Origin: Curtobacterium caseinilyticum
Lineage (GTDB): Bacteria; Actinomycetota; Actinomycetes; Actinomycetales; Microbacteriaceae
Assembly (NCBI RefSeq): GCF_030363035.1
Contig: NZ_JAUCMN010000006.1
Span: forward strand, 1-64,000
Direction of reading: 5' to 3'
DNA length: 64,000 bases
Shown piece by piece: positions 25,734 through 33,791 of the stretch. Position 1 is the stretch's first letter. Each line of letters starts with the position of its first letter. The position numbers were made by a program, and so were the translations under genes. The notes below the pieces were generated by a model. It made no database searches and was not told the DNA's origin. It saw only the letters and a list, made by a program, of their open reading frames with translations.

Positions 25734-26060
25734 TCAGGCGACCGGGCGGATGACGGACGGCAGCATCACGTGCAGCTGGTCCGCGAGCTTGGCCTGGGCC
25801 TCTTCGAGGGTGGCGAAGTCGCCGACCACGAGGCCGAAGGTGTCCGAGGCGACGTAGCGGCCGTCGCGCTTGTCGACGCTGCCGCCGAAGTAGCCGCCGT
25901 AGTTGGCGATCCACTCGCCGTCGTCCTCCTGCGTCCAGGTGGTCTTGGCGCGTGCGGCGCGGCCGGAGTGCTCGGCCTCTGCCTCGAGGATCGCGATGAC
26001 GTCGACCGTGTCGGTGTCGAGGGTGACCTCGCGGGTGTCGGTGGTGACCGTGGTGCTCAT
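25734..26060 (-). CDS. Small protein of unknown family, paralogue 2
   Basis: 108 residues, tandem paralogue of the downstream gene: NYGGYFGGSVDKRDGRYVASDTFG, VGDFATLEEAQAKLADQLHVMLPSVIR. The N-terminal 40 residues differ but share a DTxTxxVI pattern and an acidic, Thr-rich start. AAGGAGAG stands 5 nt before the ATG. The upstream region has four TACCCC boxes. The function is unknown; cytosolic by absence of signals. Confidence 0.8.
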   Translation of the reverse strand: MSTTVTTDTREVTLDTDTVDVIAILEAEAEHSGRAARAKTTWTQEDDGEWIANYGGYFGGSVDKRDGRYVASDTFGLVVGDFATLEEAQAKLADQLHVMLPSVIRPVA

Positions 26061-26074
26061 GTCGCTCTCCTTCG

Positions 26075-26240
26075 CGATCCGGGGTACATCTGCTGACGTG
26101 ACAACCGTACGAGAACGTCCCCCGGATCCGCCAGCGATGCCCGCCCTTTCACGGTTTCCGTCCATTCCGATCGGGGTACAACCCCGGATTTCCGGGGATG
26201 GGGCACGCAGGAAAGGGGTACAGCACCAGGATCGGGGTAC
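26075..26240. promoter_or_regulatory. Four GGGGTAC / GTACCCC boxes
   Basis: GGGGTAC occurs at about 26079, 26173, 26215 and 26233 on the plus strand. The copy at 26173 has GTTT (26154-26157) 16 nt upstream, which fits a SigB/SigF-type promoter (GTTT-N14-17-GGGTAC) pointing rightwards. On the minus strand the same boxes line the region upstream of the small paralogue pair. Confidence 0.4.
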
Positions 26241-26316
26241 TCGTTTCGTGGATGAACTGCTTGCGGCGCTCGTTCGGGCGCTCTCCCGTCCGGCCCGGCC
26301 GGGAGGCTCGGCCCAC

Positions 26317-26322
26317 TAGCGT
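26317..26322 (+). promoter_or_regulatory. -10 box, putative leaderless promoter
   Basis: TAGCGT, 8 nt before the VanZ-like ATG. Confidence 0.45.
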
Positions 26323-26330
26323 CGGTTCCC

Positions 26331-27197
26331 ATGGGGACCGCGACGAGGACCACGATCGTGCGGAGCGTGCTGTGCGCTGCGGTCGTGCTCGTGGTCGCCC
26401 TGGTGCTCGTGCCCGGCACCCCGGACCGGCTGCGGTCGGGTCTCGTGTCCGGCGTGAGCGCGCTGCGCGCGCTCGGACACGGCACGCTCGCGGTCGGTGA
26501 CGGCTTCGTGCTGGCGATGCTCGTGACCCTGGTGACCATGCCGTTGCCGGTGCTGCTGGCGGGGGCGACCAGGGCTTCCCGGCCACTCTCGGAGGGCGTG
26601 CGACACCGTGCACTCGTCAGCGGCGGTGTCGTGCTGGTGCTCGCGGGCGTCGTCGCGAGCCAGGCAGCTGCGCCCGGCGAACGGTTCCGCTCCGTGGCAC
26701 TGGCCGGACTCGTCGGTGTCGCCCTCGGTTCGCTGCTCGACGCGGCGTGGCACGCGCGGGAGCGAGCGGCGCACGCATCCGGGCGGACGCAGCGCGTGGC
26801 GTGGACGCTGGCGGCTGCCTACGGGCTCGTGGTGGTCCTGGTGGCGACCGCGGGCTCCCCCGTCGACGGCGCGGTGTACCCGCACCTCGTGCGGGCCATC
26901 GCGGCGGGGCAGCGCCTCGGCGCACCGGGCTGGCTCGGGTACGACGCGGTGGAGTTCACGGCGAACGTGGTCTTCTTCGTGCCGTTCGGGTTCTTCGTGC
27001 TGCTGCTCTTCGGCGCTCGGGCGTGGTGGGCAGGCATGCTCGGCGGCTTCGTGGTGAGCTGCGCGATCGAGACGGTCCAGGCGCTGTTCCTGCCGGCGCG
27101 GTTCGCGTCCGTGGACGACGTGCTGGCGAACACCTCGGGGGCGGTGCTCGGGATGCTGGTGGGGATCGTGGTGCTGGGGCGCGCGCGGCGCTCCTGA
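26331..27197 (+). CDS. VanZ family membrane protein
   Basis: 288-residue polytopic membrane protein with a C-terminal VanZ-like domain. Diagnostic blocks are EFTANVVFFVPFGFFVLLL, CAIETVQALFLPARFASVDDVLANTSGAVLGM. The N-terminal half adds three or four further helices not present in minimal VanZ proteins. VanZ itself lowers teicoplanin susceptibility by an unknown route; most relatives have no defined role. The ATG lacks a Shine-Dalgarno but follows TAGCGT. The tiny membrane protein at 27256 lies directly downstream. Confidence 0.85.
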   Translation: MGTATRTTIVRSVLCAAVVLVVALVLVPGTPDRLRSGLVSGVSALRALGHGTLAVGDGFVLAMLVTLVTMPLPVLLAGATRASRPLSEGVRHRALVSGGVVLVLAGVVASQAAAPGERFRSVALAGLVGVALGSLLDAAWHARERAAHASGRTQRVAWTLAAAYGLVVVLVATAGSPVDGAVYPHLVRAIAAGQRLGAPGWLGYDAVEFTANVVFFVPFGFFVLLLFGARAWWAGMLGGFVVSCAIETVQALFLPARFASVDDVLANTSGAVLGMLVGIVVLGRARRS

Positions 27198-27242
27198 ACG
27201 GACTCGATCCGCACTCGACCGACTCCGCACAGCGCACCCCCG

Positions 27243-27248
27243 TACGGT
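27243..27248 (+). promoter_or_regulatory. -10 box, putative leaderless promoter
   Basis: TACGGT, 7 nt before the ATG at 27256. Confidence 0.4.
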
Positions 27249-27255
27249 CGAGCGC

Positions 27256-27372
27256 ATGGCCCGACCCGAACGCCGCCGCTACCGTCCGCCCTCGATGTTC
27301 CCGTGGTGGCTCTGGATCGCCGCGCCGCTCGCGGTCGTGGCCGTCGTCGCGATCGCCCTCGTCGTCACCTGA
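27256..27372 (+). CDS. 38-residue single-helix membrane protein
   Basis: The peptide begins MARPERRRYRPPSMFPWWLW and ends IAAPLAVVAVVAIALVVT. The basic N-terminus, tryptophan cluster and one 18-residue hydrophobic helix predict an inner-membrane miniprotein with a cytosolic N-terminus. A TACGGT box sits 7 nt before the ATG, and a strong hairpin follows 50 bp after the stop, which together frame a compact transcription unit. Support is from composition and context only; homologues were not checked. Confidence 0.6.
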   Translation: MARPERRRYRPPSMFPWWLWIAAPLAVVAVVAIALVVT

Positions 27373-27422
27373 CCCGCCGGGCGGACCTCGCCGCCTCCGC
27401 TTGTGACGGAGCCCCGGACACG

Positions 27423-27458
27423 ACGGAACCCCCGACACCGAGGTGCCGGGGGTTCCGT
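27423..27458. terminator. Bidirectional hairpin terminator
   Basis: ACGGAACCCCCG pairs perfectly with CGGGGGTTCCGT, and the loop itself extends the stem with CACC/GGTG. It lies between converging genes, 50 bp after the miniprotein stop and 20 bp after the LAFTG gene stop. Confidence 0.8.
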
Positions 27459-27478
27459 TCGGTTCAGTTCAGCTGCAC

Positions 27479-28048
27479 TCAGGCGGCGTCGCGCTGGCGA
27501 CGGACCGACTTGCGGACGACCAGGAGGCCACCGCCGAGGACGAGCGCGCCACCGGCAGCCCAGAGGCCGAGGGTGGAGATGGTGCCACCGGTGAAGGCGA
27601 GCTCACCGGGGGTGCCGGTGCCACCGGTCGAGCCGACCGTGGTGCCGGTGCCACCGGCTGCCGGCGCGATGCTGAAGAACGCCGTGCCGACGGTGCCCGA
27701 GGTGGCGCCGGTCGCGGTCAGGTTGTAGGTGCCCGAGCCACCGGCCGGGAAGGTGACGCGGATGGTGAGACCACCGTTGGCGTCAGCCGTGTAGGTCTTC
27801 GAGACGGTCGTGGTCGGCAGGGCGCCGAGCGTGACGGCACCGGCACCGGTGACCTGCACGTTGACGGTCTCGCCAGCCGCGAAGACGTTGTCGTTGAAGT
27901 TGACGACGGCGGTGCCACCGGCAACGTAGTTGCCCGAGACGGTGCCGGCGGTCTCCGGCGCGTAGCCGGAGGTCGCTGCGTTGGCGGCGGTCGGGACCGC
28001 AACGAAGGCTGCGCCCGCGATGAGCGCAGCGGCGATGAGCTTCTTCAT
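27479..28048 (-). CDS. Secreted surface protein with LAFTG sorting signal
   Basis: 189-residue surface protein. A short classic signal peptide, MKKLIAAALIAGAAFVAVPTAANA, is followed by one beta-rich domain of about 100 residues (GTAVVNFNDNVFAAGETVNVQVTG to LTATGATSGTVGTAFFSI). A Gly-Thr linker follows, then LAFTG near residue 150, a hydrophobic helix and RKSVRRQRDAA. This is a cell-wall sorting signal of the LAxTG type used by class E sortases. AGGGGAAA precedes the ATG. It shares its sorting motif with the giant adhesin at 19506-25034, so the same sortase probably attaches both. Confidence 0.88.
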   Translation of the reverse strand: MKKLIAAALIAGAAFVAVPTAANAATSGYAPETAGTVSGNYVAGGTAVVNFNDNVFAAGETVNVQVTGAGAVTLGALPTTTVSKTYTADANGGLTIRVTFPAGGSGTYNLTATGATSGTVGTAFFSIAPAAGGTGTTVGSTGGTGTPGELAFTGGTISTLGLWAAGGALVLGGGLLVVRKSVRRQRDAA

Positions 28049-28488
28049 GAAGTGTTTCCCCTAAAGATCTGATCCTGCAGACCCTGACACCCAGAGCCCG
28101 TTGGCACTTCCCCCTGGAACGTGCCGCGAAGGAGCAAGCGGTCGCTATGGCGAAGTTCCCTCAATCTACCGGGGATCCTCAGGATGTTGCCACCTGGGTC
28201 GAAAGTTTTCCGGAACGACACGTTGGCGGTCGCCCCTGACCGGGGCCGGCAACACTCTGCCACCTTGCGGCAGCGGTGGTTCCGCCGGGACAAATCCCCG
28301 ATCAGAGCAGCCCTCGGCGCCGCAGGGCTGCCAACTGCGAGTCCTGTTCGAGCTGCAGGCCCACATGAGCACGGCGTACAGAAAGTCGTGGCACCCCCGT
28401 TGTAGGGATACTCGGCGTTGCGCTCTGCGGATGAACACGCCTCAGCTTCCGGTCCCGACGAGGGAGGCCGCCCTATGGTTCGCTCTGC
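28049..28488. other. 440-bp intergenic region, no gene found
   Basis: Lower in GC than its surroundings and with stops in all frames at short spacing. It must hold the promoter of the LAFTG protein gene (minus strand) and the 3' end of the DUF4012 transcript. I could not assign a -35/-10 pair or a hairpin with confidence. Confidence 0.4.
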
Positions 28489-30309
28489 TCAGCGCGCCGC
28501 CGTCGGGTCCGAGCAGTCGAACCGCAGCGGCAGGACCTTGCTCTGCCGCACACCGGGGGTCGACAGGACGTCGACGGCTGCCTTGGCGTACTTCGTGTCC
28601 CCGAGGAACGCGACGCGGAAGGTCGTGCTCTGCCCAGGCGCGAGCAGCGTCTGGAGTTGGACGGCCGGGTGATCCCCGTCCATCACCGTCTGCACGCCGA
28701 CCTGCTTGCCGTCCTGCGAGGACCCGAGGTAGATCGCGTTCTCCGGCGCGTACACCGCCACGAGCGTCTTGATCTTGCCCGGCTCGGTCCCGAATGCTCC
28801 GCCGCCGGTCACGTACTCGGGCAGGCTCGTCGCCGCGTCGGCGGGGGCGGTGTTCTTGATGGTGACCTCGACCGCAGAGGTCGGACGGCCGTCCGGGCGG
28901 CAGACCGATGCGCCGACGGACACGGTCTTCTCGAGGTAGTAGTCCATCTTCGACGCGGTGCCATCGTTGAGGTAGACGCCGAACTGACGGGTGGCCTTCG
29001 TCACGGTGGGCAGCTCGCCCGCGAGCGGCGTGCCCTCGAGACGCTGCTGTTCCGCCTTCGTCGCACTCCACAGGCGGAGGCGCCCTTCCTGCGTCCCCTG
29101 CGTCAGCGCGCTGATGAACTGCTTCGCGTCGAACGAGCCGCTCGACACCCTGTCGAACACCGCGCTCGCGGCGGAGGCGAAGAAGAGGTCCTGCACTGCC
29201 GGGTCCGGGTACTTGGCGTACACGTCGCTGAGGAGCAGCTGCACCGCATTGTCCGACGTGAGCGTGTCGCCCGTCGGCAGCTGCACCGGACCGGTCGCGC
29301 GCAGGATGTAGCTCAGCGTGACCGGATCGATCGCGAGGACACCGTCGACCTGCTGTCCGAACTTCTGCTTCCACATCTCGCGGGCCAGCTCCGCCGACAC
29401 GTCGAAGCGCGGCGTGAGGGTGACGTCCTGCATGTACCGCCCGGTGATCGAGCCGTAAAGGCTGCGGGTGCCGGGTTCGAGCGGCAGGACCGACTCGGGA
29501 TACGGCCCGAACGACGACCCTGCCGTCTGATCGCCGAGCGAGATCGCACCGTCCTGCACCTTGAGCAGCGCCACGGCGCCCGGAATGCCCCCACCGGCGC
29601 GCAGTTCGGCGTTGTTCTGGAAGAGCAGGACGTAGTTCCGCTCCCCGTCGTTGCCCAGCATCGCGGGGGCGAGCTGCACGACGCGGTTCGCGGTGGCCAC
29701 CTGGTCGGACGCCGAGCGCAGCGCGTTCCGCAGCTGGTTCACCGCGGACGTGACCGGGGACAGCGTGTCGCTCGTGTCGATGGCGCTCGCGTCACGGTCA
29801 GCCTTCGTCAGCGTCGCTGTGGCCCGTTCGACAGCCGGCTGCGCCTTCACCAGCGCTTCGAGATCGACCTTGCCGCCCTTCGGGGCAAACGAGTCGGTGC
29901 TCAGTCCACCGATGACGTCGGCCACCGGGCTGACCGCTCCCGTCGCCACGTCGTCCACGACGACCGAGACCTCGCGCACCGCGCGGAGGTTGGTCCCGAA
30001 GAACGGGACGTACTGCGCCGCGCCCCACACCGGATCACCGGTCAGCGAGCGCGCCGCAGAGGCTTCGTCCTCGAGCTGCCTCGCCGTCTCCTGGGCGGCC
30101 TTCGTGTCCCCGTCCCCGACCTGCGACCGCAGGGTGCTCACGTCGGACACCGCGCGTTCCAGGTGCCCCTTCGCGAGCGCGGCACGGGCACCGACCCACA
30201 CCACGGCGAGGATCAGCAGAAGGACGACGGCGAGGACGATCCACAGCACGGTCCGGGCCCTGATCCCCCGGCGTACAGCGGCGCGTCGCGACTCGGGCTG
30301 ATCGGACAT
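28489..30309 (-). CDS. DUF4012 domain-containing protein
   Basis: 606-residue DUF4012 protein. A basic N-terminus and one helix (about residues 21-44, TVLWIVLAVVLLLILAVVWVG) anchor it in the membrane; the rest is extracytoplasmic. The DUF4012 core starts at about residue 230 with RNYVLLFQNNAELRAGGGIPGA and continues through GSITGRYMQDVTLTPRFDVSAELAREMW and VDGVLAIDPVTLSYIL. The N-terminal 180 residues are helical, perhaps coiled coil. Such proteins are common beside actinobacterial exopolysaccharide clusters, and the RNYVLLFQNNAE region recalls LytR-type proteins, but no activity is established. TAGACT lies 7 nt before the ATG. Confidence 0.9.
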   Translation of the reverse strand: MSDQPESRRAAVRRGIRARTVLWIVLAVVLLLILAVVWVGARAALAKGHLERAVSDVSTLRSQVGDGDTKAAQETARQLEDEASAARSLTGDPVWGAAQYVPFFGTNLRAVREVSVVVDDVATGAVSPVADVIGGLSTDSFAPKGGKVDLEALVKAQPAVERATATLTKADRDASAIDTSDTLSPVTSAVNQLRNALRSASDQVATANRVVQLAPAMLGNDGERNYVLLFQNNAELRAGGGIPGAVALLKVQDGAISLGDQTAGSSFGPYPESVLPLEPGTRSLYGSITGRYMQDVTLTPRFDVSAELAREMWKQKFGQQVDGVLAIDPVTLSYILRATGPVQLPTGDTLTSDNAVQLLLSDVYAKYPDPAVQDLFFASAASAVFDRVSSGSFDAKQFISALTQGTQEGRLRLWSATKAEQQRLEGTPLAGELPTVTKATRQFGVYLNDGTASKMDYYLEKTVSVGASVCRPDGRPTSAVEVTIKNTAPADAATSLPEYVTGGGAFGTEPGKIKTLVAVYAPENAIYLGSSQDGKQVGVQTVMDGDHPAVQLQTLLAPGQSTTFRVAFLGDTKYAKAAVDVLSTPGVRQSKVLPLRFDCSDPTAAR

Positions 30310-30316
30310 GAGGAAG

Positions 30317-30322
30317 AGTCTA
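30317..30322 (-). promoter_or_regulatory. -10 box, putative leaderless promoter
   Basis: TAGACT on the minus strand, 7 nt before the DUF4012 ATG. Confidence 0.5.
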
Positions 30323-30406
30323 CGGCTCTACCGACTCCCCGCCCGTGCCGACGAGCAAGATGCCGGCACATCATGAACTTCGCGGGGCCGACAGACTTCT
30401 GTAGTT

Positions 30407-30412
30407 TAGTCT
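30407..30412 (+). promoter_or_regulatory. -10 box, putative leaderless promoter
   Basis: TAGTCT ends 7 nt before the ATG at 30420; an overlapping TAGTTT starts at 30402. Confidence 0.45.
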
Positions 30413-30419
30413 CCTACGT

Positions 30420-31493
30420 ATGCGAAGCGGGGGAACGTCGCTCAGGATAGATGGCCTCGACGCGCTCCGCGGGCTCGCGATCGCGCTCGTCTTACTCAGG
30501 CACTCTTGGCCGCAGGTCGCCGGGACCGGCGGCGTGGTCGGCGTCGTCATTTTCTTCACGCTCAGCGGTTATCTCATCACGAGCCTTCTCGATCGCGACG
30601 TCCGCAGCTTTGGACGCGTCCGGTACGGGCGCTTCTACCGAAATCGTGCGCTTCGACTCATTCCCGCTTTACTGCTCTTACTCGTCGGCGTCACGGTGGT
30701 CACTGTCGTTTGGAACCCACTCGATGATCGCAGCGGGTTGGTGCGCGCACTCGTCGTCGGGATCACTTACACGGCGAACCTGCCCTTCGACCATGGAAGC
30801 GCCACTGTCGAGCACCTGTGGACGTTGGCCACCGAGGAACAATTTTACATCGTCTGGCCAATAGTCCTCGCGCTGGCCGTTCGCTTTCGAAAAGAGCGGG
30901 CAGCGCTGACCGCCTCCGTCATCGTGGTCGTCGCCGCTCTCGTGTGCACTATTGCTCTGACCTATCCGGGGGTAACGGGAATCTACAGCTTGCCTACCTC
31001 TTGGTGCGTGGCGATGCTCATCGGCGCCGCCGCGTTCTATGCAAAAGGCAAGCTGAACCGCGCGATGCCCGTCGGAGCACGTAGAACCACCTGGATTGCC
31101 TCGATCGCGCTCGCGCTGCTACTTGTCGTTTCTTTCCTACCCGAAATGAAGGATTCACCCCTCCTTTATCTCGTGGTGGGCCCGTCAGTGTCGGTGGCCA
31201 GCATTCCACTTATTGTAGTGGCGGCCGAATGGAGGTCACTCCCGCGAATATGGCTCGCTCCATCAAAGTGGCTTGGGAAAATTTCCTACGCCGCATACCT
31301 TTGGAACTGGCCGATAGTGCTTTGGCTCGGCCCGCAGCCCCTGACCGCTCCACTTGCGGTCAGCGGCGTCGCCCTCACAGTCCTCGCTGCGACCGCGAGT
31401 TGGTGGCTGGTCGAGCGCCCCGCGCAGAGCCTGAGGAAGATTTGGGACCAACCTAGCGCCCGGCCCGTCGAACAAAACCGAGCGATTTCATGA
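30420..31493 (+). CDS. OafA/YrhL-like O-acyltransferase
   Basis: 357-residue membrane acyltransferase (Acyl_transf_3) probably O-acetylating the exopolysaccharide made by the neighbouring locus. The opening RIDGLDALRGLAIALVLLRHSW has the conserved Arg and His. FFTLSGYLIT, RFYRNRALRLIPALLLLL and LWTLATEEQFYIVWP are family hallmarks. About ten helices are present, with no extra SGNH domain. Its 3' end overlaps that of the converging glycosyltransferase gene by 41 bp. GC content is lower than in the flanks, which marks the left edge of the atypical segment. Confidence 0.9.
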   Translation: MRSGGTSLRIDGLDALRGLAIALVLLRHSWPQVAGTGGVVGVVIFFTLSGYLITSLLDRDVRSFGRVRYGRFYRNRALRLIPALLLLLVGVTVVTVVWNPLDDRSGLVRALVVGITYTANLPFDHGSATVEHLWTLATEEQFYIVWPIVLALAVRFRKERAALTASVIVVVAALVCTIALTYPGVTGIYSLPTSWCVAMLIGAAAFYAKGKLNRAMPVGARRTTWIASIALALLLVVSFLPEMKDSPLLYLVVGPSVSVASIPLIVVAAEWRSLPRIWLAPSKWLGKISYAAYLWNWPIVLWLGPQPLTAPLAVSGVALTVLAATASWWLVERPAQSLRKIWDQPSARPVEQNRAIS

Positions 31494-32496
31494 GGGCGAA
31501 AGTGGGGACGCTGCCCGCCCGGTAGGCAACGAGCTTCACGCGACCCGGCACGCTGAAGTCCCGAAAGCGGCTGCGCCGCACAGCACGGCTCAAGATATCG
31601 CAGCCGAGCAGTTCGCGGACGTCGTTCATCCGGAGCGTTTTCCCGTGGCGCTGCATGGCCTCCTCCAGAAGCGTGACAGTCATCTTCGCCAGCGCAGGTG
31701 TCAATGGCGCCCACCCATGACGCTGAATGAGCGATTCGACCGCCAGCGTCAGCGTGATGACGCGCGGAATAAAGTCGACGGCTACCCGATGCGACGCGGA
31801 GTCGGAGTTCACTGAGTAGACGTACGAAGGCTGATGGAAATAGTGCACCGCTTGTGCTTTACCGAACACCTCGGTGTTGAACAACACGTCCTGTCCGCGC
31901 AACACTCCAGGAGCGAATATTTCGTCTCGGCCGAAGGCGCGAACGAGGAATTCTTTTCGATAAATCTTAGCCCACGGAGCGCCAAGCAGTCCGATGTTAG
32001 CTTTACCACCGAATCCGACCCGAGCGAGAGTCAGTTGCTGCAACACCGTGCGCGCAGACTCGTCAAAGTCCGTCTCCTTGGAATTGACCGCGGGCACCAA
32101 CTGCATCGAGTCGCCGTCGCTTAGAAAGAAGTCTGAGATGGTGACGTCCGCCTGGGACTCATGCGCGGCCCGAAGGAAAGGAACAAGAGCACCAGTAACG
32201 AGTTCGTCATCGGCGTCCACGAACATGACCAGCGCCGCCTTGGCGGCATGGAAGCCGCGATTGCGTGCCACCGAAGCGCCGAGGTTCTCCTGCCGAAGCA
32301 CTCGGCAAAGGCCGCTGCTGATTGGCTGAGCGAGGACTGTAGACGGATCTATCTCACTGCCGTCATCGACCACAAGCACTTCGACCTCCCCGCTAGCTTG
32401 CTCAAGGACCGACCGGACCGTGCCTGCGATGGTCAATTCCGAGTTGAATGCCGGAATGACGACGCTCAAGCGTGGACATCTTTCAGCGGCGGACAT
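31453..32496 (-). CDS. Family 2 glycosyltransferase
   Basis: 347-residue GT-A fold glycosyltransferase at the distal end of the exopolysaccharide operon. RLSVVIPAFNSELTIAGTVRSVL opens the nucleotide-binding domain. VLVVDDGSEID and the DxD-like FVDADDELV bind nucleotide sugar and metal. ENLGASVARNRG is typical. The C-terminal third has no membrane helix and may bind the acceptor. The ATG at 32496 has AGGGAG 6 nt upstream and overlaps the polymerase gene by 14 bp. The donor sugar cannot be read. Confidence 0.9.
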   Translation of the reverse strand: MSAAERCPRLSVVIPAFNSELTIAGTVRSVLEQASGEVEVLVVDDGSEIDPSTVLAQPISSGLCRVLRQENLGASVARNRGFHAAKAALVMFVDADDELVTGALVPFLRAAHESQADVTISDFFLSDGDSMQLVPAVNSKETDFDESARTVLQQLTLARVGFGGKANIGLLGAPWAKIYRKEFLVRAFGRDEIFAPGVLRGQDVLFNTEVFGKAQAVHYFHQPSYVYSVNSDSASHRVAVDFIPRVITLTLAVESLIQRHGWAPLTPALAKMTVTLLEEAMQRHGKTLRMNDVRELLGCDILSRAVRRSRFRDFSVPGRVKLVAYRAGSVPTFALMKSLGFVRRAGR

Positions 32497-33745
32497 CTCT
32501 ACTCCCTGCGTCGCGCGACGAACCCACATTGAACGAGTGCAGCTGAGCGCGACCCGGCGAGCACTCCTGCTTGCGGATGCTACGGCGTCGTACCGCACCA
32601 AGAATCAACGCGAGCGGCAGCAGGAAGCAAGTGGCGACATCGGCGAACGAATTGAAGAACACGAAGACGATGACGACGACGCAAGCGCAGACGCGGTAGA
32701 GCACGACAGCGCCGCCGAGCCGACGCGCGATCACTCCGCCAGTCTCGAGAAGGGCGACCTGGGCAGCATAGGCAAAGTAGAGGCCACTCAACCCGCCACC
32801 CAAGAAGTAAGGCACGACATAGCCGGTCGGCGCGTTCAGGTACGAGACCTGGTAAAGAACGTTGACCTTTCCCAACAACAGGTATTTGCCGACTGTGTCT
32901 GGAACGAACATCAGCAGTACCTGGTACCAGTGCCCGGAAACGGGCGCTGAGAGGTTCAGGTTGAGATTACCGAGCGGGCTCGTGAAGTAGGTATAGGCCC
33001 ACTGGAATTGTTCACTTAGCCAGTCCGGATAGCGATCCTGGTACCGCCCTAGGTGCGAGATGTAACTTGAGTCCCACCATGGCGAGCCGGACCTAATGTT
33101 GCCGAAGACCCCCACACCATAGAGGACCGCGATTCCCGCAATGGCGACGGAAATCAGCACGCCGGGACGGATCTTGCCGCCGCTAGAGAAGCGCCGTGCA
33201 ACAAGGAGGAGCAAGCTTCCGATCAGGACGAACGTCATGTAGCCACGACTATTATTGAGAAGCAGGAGAAGCATCAGTAACGCGAACTGCACGGCGTAGG
33301 TTTTTGATCGAGTGACAATGAGGCGATCCACCCGCTCGAGCGCATAGAAAATAACGCCAGCGATGAGGATCACGTGAATGATCGGGATCCCGACTGTCGA
33401 CTGCAGCTGCGCAGTGATGTCGAACCCGGAGTACTCGCCTCGGAAGAACGGCACTCCACCCTGGTAGGCGAAGTCTGCAGCGAACCCCAGGATGAAAAAC
33501 GCAGTCATCTTTCGTCCGCCGGACGCCGGCTCCTCGCGGGCTGGACTCCATCGATCGGTCGCCGCGGTACCTCTCGCGGCCTGGAGCACGAGGATGACGA
33601 TTGACGTCATCGCGGTGATGAGCAAGAACGCGATCAGGTCTGCACGGAGCGGCGCGTTGAGCTCGGACCAGCCCCAGCTGTACACCAAAAGGCAACAAAG
33701 CCAGGTCACGGCGTACCAGAAGTGGTAGTTGGTTATCACCCGCAT
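32483..33745 (-). CDS. Putative polysaccharide polymerase, Wzy-like
   Basis: 420-residue polytopic protein with about eleven hydrophobic helices and the large extracytoplasmic loop typical of oligosaccharide repeat-unit polymerases (residues about 210-290, with YISHLGRYQDRYPDWLSEQFQWAY). The sequence has no catalytic signature, so the assignment rests on topology and on its place among glycosyltransferases and a flippase; no other polymerase candidate is in the locus. GGGGAGG lies 8 nt before the ATG. The tail after residue 390 is Arg/Ser-rich. Confidence 0.7.
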   Translation of the reverse strand: MRVITNYHFWYAVTWLCCLLVYSWGWSELNAPLRADLIAFLLITAMTSIVILVLQAARGTAATDRWSPAREEPASGGRKMTAFFILGFAADFAYQGGVPFFRGEYSGFDITAQLQSTVGIPIIHVILIAGVIFYALERVDRLIVTRSKTYAVQFALLMLLLLLNNSRGYMTFVLIGSLLLLVARRFSSGGKIRPGVLISVAIAGIAVLYGVGVFGNIRSGSPWWDSSYISHLGRYQDRYPDWLSEQFQWAYTYFTSPLGNLNLNLSAPVSGHWYQVLLMFVPDTVGKYLLLGKVNVLYQVSYLNAPTGYVVPYFLGGGLSGLYFAYAAQVALLETGGVIARRLGGAVVLYRVCACVVVIVFVFFNSFADVATCFLLPLALILGAVRRRSIRKQECSPGRAQLHSFNVGSSRDAGSRDVRR

Positions 33746-33791
33746 GCTCGAGCCTCCCCGCGAGTTCGTCGCGTCTTACCCTTCGTTCGTG

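Noticed and set aside
28049..28488. Small genes in the 440-bp gap
   Set aside because: Frames there are short, lack ribosome sites and have no recognisable composition or domain.
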